From Chitinophagales bacterium (GTDB lineage: Bacteria; Bacteroidota; Bacteroidia; Chitinophagales; Chitinophagaceae), in contig JAATGJ010000176.1 of the NCBI GenBank assembly GCA_015654695.1, forward strand, positions 1 to 38,705: a stretch of 38,705 nucleotides of DNA, read 5' to 3'. The position numbers and the translations under genes were made by a program. Positions 35,058-38,705 of this stretch are shown piece by piece (the stretch's first letter is position 1; each line of letters opens with the position of its first letter). The notes beneath the pieces are model-generated. The model did no database searches. It had not been told where the DNA came from and saw only the letters and a list, made by a program, of their open reading frames with translations.

Positions 35058-36515
35058 ATGAAACACAAATTTATTGTAGCCGTTGCTTTAGTAATGAGTA
35101 GTTCATTCATTGCATTTTCTCAAACCGCAAAACCCGCTCCCCCCAAACCTGTCTTGCCGCTGCCTTCCGCTGCGCAACTTGCCTGGCATGAAATGGAACT
35201 GAATGCATTCGTGCATTTTACTACCAATACTTTTACCAATTTAGAATGGGGTTACGGAGATGAAAGTGAATCTATTTTTAACCCGGAACAAATGGATGCG
35301 AACCAGTGGGCAAAGACTTTAAAAGAAGCGGGTTTTAAAACCTTGATATTAACCTGCAAACATCACGATGGATTTTGTTTGTGGCCAAGCAAATACACAG
35401 AACATTCTGTGAAGAACAGTCCGTATAAAAAGGGGAAAGGTGATATTGTAAAAGAAGCCAGTGAAGCTGCAAAAAAATATGGATTGAAGTTCGGGGTCTA
35501 TCTTTCGCCCTGGGACAGAAACCGGACTGACTACGGAAAGTCCTCTTACATCACTTATTACCGCAATCAACTGAAAGAATTGTTTACGCAATACGGCCCT
35601 GTTGTTGAAATGTGGTTTGATGGCGCCAATGGCGGTGATGGCTACTATGGTGGTGCAAAGGAGAAAAGGAAAATTAATGGCGCCACGTATTATGATTGGC
35701 CCGCTACACTCTCCCTCGTGCGAAGTATGCAACCCAACGTACTATTTTTCAGCGATGCGGGCCCGAGCGTTCGCTGGGTAGGAAATGAAAGGGGCGTTGC
35801 GGGTGAAACTAACTGGAATACGATTTCTACAGATACCATTTTTGCGGGTAAAGCAGGCATCGAAGAATTGCTGAACACAGGTTCACCGGATGGTAAAAAA
35901 TGGGTGCCGGCGGAAGTGGATGTTTCTATTCGTCCAGGTTGGTTTTACCATGCAGCAGAAGATATATTGGTGAAAACACCGGAAAAGTTATTTGAAATTT
36001 ATCTTACATCTGTAGGTCGCGGCTCTACTTTGTTATTAAATGTACCTCCCGACAGGCGGGGATTGTTTCATGAAAATGATGTAAAAGCATTGCAGGGATT
36101 CAGGGAGTTGCTGAATGCGGCATTTGCAAAGAACCTTGCCTTAAAAGCAACAGTCACAGCAAGCAGTTACAGGGGCCGGTCAAAAACATTTTCAGCAGCA
36201 AATATTACTGATGGCAATAAAGAAACATACTGGGCCACTGATGATAAAATTAAAACAGGAAGTTTTGAAATTACTCTTGGCGAAATATCAACGGTGAACT
36301 ATATTTTACTGCAGGAATATATTAAACTTGGTCAGCGGGTAAAATCATTCACCGTGGAAGTCTGGAAAGACAATGCCTGGCAGAAAGTGGCTGATGCTAC
36401 CACTATCGGGTATAAAAGAATACTGAAGATAGCGCCTGTCGCAACAGGCAAAATAAAAATCAGTATCGTGGATTCAAAGGCTTGCCCGGTTATTTCAAAT
36501 GTGGAAGTATATTAA
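35058..36515 (+). CDS. Secreted alpha-L-fucosidase, GH29, with F5/8 type C tail
   Basis: A 485-residue enzyme. ATG 35058 was chosen because it opens a textbook signal peptide (MKHKFIVAVALVMSSSFIAF, cleavage near SQT); an in-frame ATG at 34950 would put 36 odd residues before it. The GH29 barrel (about 35-345) includes HHDGFCLWPS and the predicted nucleophile D188 in VEMWFDGANGG. A discoidin-like domain follows (about 360-485, NITDGNKETYWATDD), which probably binds sugars. It cleaves terminal alpha-L-fucose from glycans in the periplasm or outside. It converges with the GH20 hexosaminidase and is divergent from nagB, so the region looks like a small glycan-use locus. No SusC/SusD pair is seen within the window. 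Confidence 0.94.
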   Translation: MKHKFIVAVALVMSSSFIAFSQTAKPAPPKPVLPLPSAAQLAWHEMELNAFVHFTTNTFTNLEWGYGDESESIFNPEQMDANQWAKTLKEAGFKTLILTCKHHDGFCLWPSKYTEHSVKNSPYKKGKGDIVKEASEAAKKYGLKFGVYLSPWDRNRTDYGKSSYITYYRNQLKELFTQYGPVVEMWFDGANGGDGYYGGAKEKRKINGATYYDWPATLSLVRSMQPNVLFFSDAGPSVRWVGNERGVAGETNWNTISTDTIFAGKAGIEELLNTGSPDGKKWVPAEVDVSIRPGWFYHAAEDILVKTPEKLFEIYLTSVGRGSTLLLNVPPDRRGLFHENDVKALQGFRELLNAAFAKNLALKATVTASSYRGRSKTFSAANITDGNKETYWATDDKIKTGSFEITLGEISTVNYILLQEYIKLGQRVKSFTVEVWKDNAWQKVADATTIGYKRILKIAPVATGKIKISIVDSKACPVISNVEVY

Positions 36516-36585
36516 CCAGGAAAAGAAAATAATATGTATTTTGAATGATATGCATTGATTGATTCTATCATCCGGTGTCTAGCCT

Positions 36586-38705
36586 TTAGTTTATTTCGAT
36601 CTCATCAACAAACAACCAAGCTTTATTGCCGGCGCCGGGATTACCTTCTGCAATAGGTCCATAATTTTTGATCACCACTCTCACATACTTTGCAGAGCTG
36701 GTCTTGAAGTTAACGGACATTGTTCCATTTCCATTTTGCGTTTCAACGAAATTTTTTGTTGTACCAAGGCTGTTGAAATACTGTCCATTATCCGATGAAA
36801 GAATTTCCAAAGAAATGGGCGGCCATATCCAGGAGCCTTTTTGCTGAAATGCATGAATAGTAACAGAATAAATATCCCGGGAACCATCCATATCTATCAA
36901 TGCATCGCAGTTAGTACCATTGAAGCCCACGAATTCTTTACTCTTTGACAGGCCTTTTTCATTCTGTACCCCATTTACTAATGTAAGAGCCCCATCGCCG
37001 GGATAATTTTCGGAAGGAGGATAACTTAAAGATATCTGCTTGCCGGTGGCTTTGTTGAAATGAAACATTTGTTCGATTTCCTGTCCTTTTGTATGATGAA
37101 ACCTTTGCCGTGCCTTTACATTTTTTGATTCATCAATTTTTATCATAACAACAGTATCATCCATCCAGGGTGAATTACCATATCGAAAACCTTTTTCACC
37201 GGCCTTCCTCATAGTTTTTTTAATATCGTAGCCAATAATCTTACTTATGTCTTTAGGATCAAATTTTGCAATAGTATCATATATTTCGGTATCATTTTTA
37301 TAAGTGAACTCTTCCAGAATTTGAATATGACAATACTCACAAATATTTCTCGAATACTTCGATTGTATTTTCCAAAGCACACCAGAATGATTTTCAGTTG
37401 GTAAAATCGTTGCCTTCAAATCAAAATAAGCCTTACTATAATTCACCCTCCACAAGTCATATCGCTTAAATTGTGTTTGTAATCTTTTTTCAAAACCTTC
37501 CCAGTTCCTTTTTTCTTTCGGGCTCCACAGCACTTCGCTTAATGCACTTATCCGGGGAAAGATCATGTATTCCACTTTGCGTGTGTTCTTAGTATATTCC
37601 GACCATAGATTGGCCTGTGCACCCAATATATGTTTGGCCTGCTCAGCATCCAATCCCGCCGGCACAGGTTCATAGGTATATACTTTCTCTATGGGGATAT
37701 AACCACCGATCGTAACAGAATCCTCATTCTGGCTTTGTGAATGATCAAAATAAACCCAGCCACCCGGGGTCATTACCACATCATGATTTTGTTTGGCAGC
37801 GGCGATCCCGCCTTCTTCACCCCGCCAGCTCATCACTAATGCTTTCGGCGCTAAACCACCTTCCAGTATTTCATCCCATCCTATCAATGTTCTGCCTTTG
37901 CTGTTCAAATACTTTTCCATGCGTTGAATGAAATAGCTCTGCAACTCATGTTCATCTTTCAGGCCATTATCTTTCATCCGTTTTTGGCAATTGGGGCAGC
38001 GTTTCCAGTTTACCTTAGGACTTTCATCCCCGCCTACATGTATCATTTTGGAAGGAAATAAGGTCATCACTTCATCCATCACATCTTCCAGTACCTTAAA
38101 TGTATTTTCTTTTCCCGCGCAGAACACGTCATCAAAGACTCCCCATGTTTGTTGTACCTGCTTGCCGGTAGTATCTCCGCTCCAGGCGCATTCTTCCGGA
38201 TGTTGTGTTGATTCATTGGGAAAACAACTCAGTTCAGGATAAGCAGCAATAGCAGCAGAAGCATGACCGGGCAGTTCTATCTCGGGCACAATAGTGATAT
38301 ATCTTTTTTGTGCATAGGCCACAACTTCTTTAATCTGGTCTTGTGTATAATAACCGCCATATTTCAGGTTATCATTTCCCGTGCCGGGATAACGACCAAT
38401 GATGGTTCCGTTTCTCCATCCACCAACAGAAGTAAGCCTTGGATATTTTTTTATTTCAATGCGCCAGCCCTGGTCTTCTGTCAGGTGCCAGTGAAATGTA
38501 TTGAACTTATGCAAGGCCAGGTAATCAATATATTTTTTGATAAAGGAAACCGGGAAGAAATGACGGCCAACATCCAGGTGCATACCACGGTAAGCGAAAC
38601 GGGGTGCGTCGTTTATCGTAACAGTATTGATGGCAAAAGGAGGTCTGTTGCTATCTCTTATTTCTACCGGTAATAATTGAATAAGAGTTTGTATCCCGTA
38701 AAAAG
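36586..38705 (-). CDS. Beta-N-acetylhexosaminidase, GH20 (5' end beyond the window)
   Basis: The frame stays open to the right edge: upstream of the internal ATG at 38583, residues FYGIQTLIQLLPVEIR...NDAPRFAYRG continue the GH20 fold, so the true start lies outside and at least 705 residues are visible here. The barrel shows GMHLDVGRHFFPV, WHLTEDQGWRIEI and the catalytic Asp-Glu pair in IHVGGDESPK (codons at 38023-38028). The C-terminus (about the last 150 residues) is an F5/8 type C-like beta domain. GH20 enzymes release terminal GlcNAc or GalNAc from chitin oligomers or glycoproteins by substrate-assisted catalysis. The link between the barrel and the last domain (about 37080-37400) is unlike the usual form and Lys/Ile-rich. 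GlcNAc released here could feed NagB. Confidence 0.95.
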   Translation of the reverse strand, partial: FYGIQTLIQLLPVEIRDSNRPPFAINTVTINDAPRFAYRGMHLDVGRHFFPVSFIKKYIDYLALHKFNTFHWHLTEDQGWRIEIKKYPRLTSVGGWRNGTIIGRYPGTGNDNLKYGGYYTQDQIKEVVAYAQKRYITIVPEIELPGHASAAIAAYPELSCFPNESTQHPEECAWSGDTTGKQVQQTWGVFDDVFCAGKENTFKVLEDVMDEVMTLFPSKMIHVGGDESPKVNWKRCPNCQKRMKDNGLKDEHELQSYFIQRMEKYLNSKGRTLIGWDEILEGGLAPKALVMSWRGEEGGIAAAKQNHDVVMTPGGWVYFDHSQSQNEDSVTIGGYIPIEKVYTYEPVPAGLDAEQAKHILGAQANLWSEYTKNTRKVEYMIFPRISALSEVLWSPKEKRNWEGFEKRLQTQFKRYDLWRVNYSKAYFDLKATILPTENHSGVLWKIQSKYSRNICEYCHIQILEEFTYKNDTEIYDTIAKFDPKDISKIIGYDIKKTMRKAGEKGFRYGNSPWMDDTVVMIKIDESKNVKARQRFHHTKGQEIEQMFHFNKATGKQISLSYPPSENYPGDGALTLVNGVQNEKGLSKSKEFVGFNGTNCDALIDMDGSRDIYSVTIHAFQQKGSWIWPPISLEILSSDNGQYFNSLGTTKNFVETQNGNGTMSVNFKTSSAKYVRVVIKNYGPIAEGNPGAGNKAWLFVDEIEIN

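Noticed and set aside
1-38705. CRISPR array, insertion sequence or rRNA
   Set aside because: No regularly spaced repeats, transposase frames or rRNA-like stretches were seen on either strand.

Overview
The window looks like a chromosomal segment from a Bacteroidota bacterium, most likely of the Chitinophagaceae type. Several things point there: a two-propeller sensor kinase of the hybrid two-component style, REC proteins of the Rcp1 type following PAS kinases, a NagB fused to a PIG-L deacetylase, GH29 and GH20 glycosidases with discoidin-like tails, near absence of Shine-Dalgarno sequences, and one perfect TAnnTTTG-type -7 promoter element. No plasmid, phage structural or transposase genes are seen. 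The taxonomic placement is inference from gene content.

Layout. 1-621 holds a decayed tRNA (Arg-like), a strong terminator and a second tRNA-like fragment, then no gene. 622-17655 is a 17-kb single-strand array of signalling genes: five histidine kinases with 0 to 7 PAS domains, three stand-alone receiver proteins and one LuxR-type regulator. Four of the kinases share one kinase core behind four different sensor modules, including a two-propeller periplasmic sensor. 17689-22481 is a double-strand-break repair block: Ku and LigD overlapping by 4 bp, with a small unknown protein directly upstream of Ku, a nonsense-broken paralogue of that protein on the other side of ligD, and a DUF937-like protein. 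22589-26129 is an NtrC/NtrB-like set: a sigma-54 activator, a single-domain receiver preceded by a sigma-54-like promoter, and a CHASE3-type membrane kinase. Downstream of Dps and an FAD oxidoreductase on the minus strand, this kinase may be the last gene of a dps operon. 28082-31942 (plus strand) is a run of small membrane or envelope-stress proteins (DUF1328, YtxH, holin superfamily III and others), then two tandem AI-2E-family permeases. 31995-34805 (minus) holds a Bax1-I family protein and NagB-PIG-L. 35058-38705 holds an alpha-L-fucosidase and a convergent, edge-truncated beta-N-acetylhexosaminidase.

How it may work together. The left third senses soluble and periplasmic signals and passes phosphate to small diffusible receivers that have no output domain. 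The middle combines end joining, Dps, a sigma-54 regulatory set and envelope-stress proteins, a mix that suggests survival of oxidative, desiccation or stationary-phase stress. The right end takes apart host, fungal or environmental amino-sugar and fucose glycans, with NagB feeding glucosamine-6-phosphate into glycolysis. The most unusual features are the family of small proteins flanking ku-ligD, the shuffled kinase array, and the tRNA remnants at the left end.
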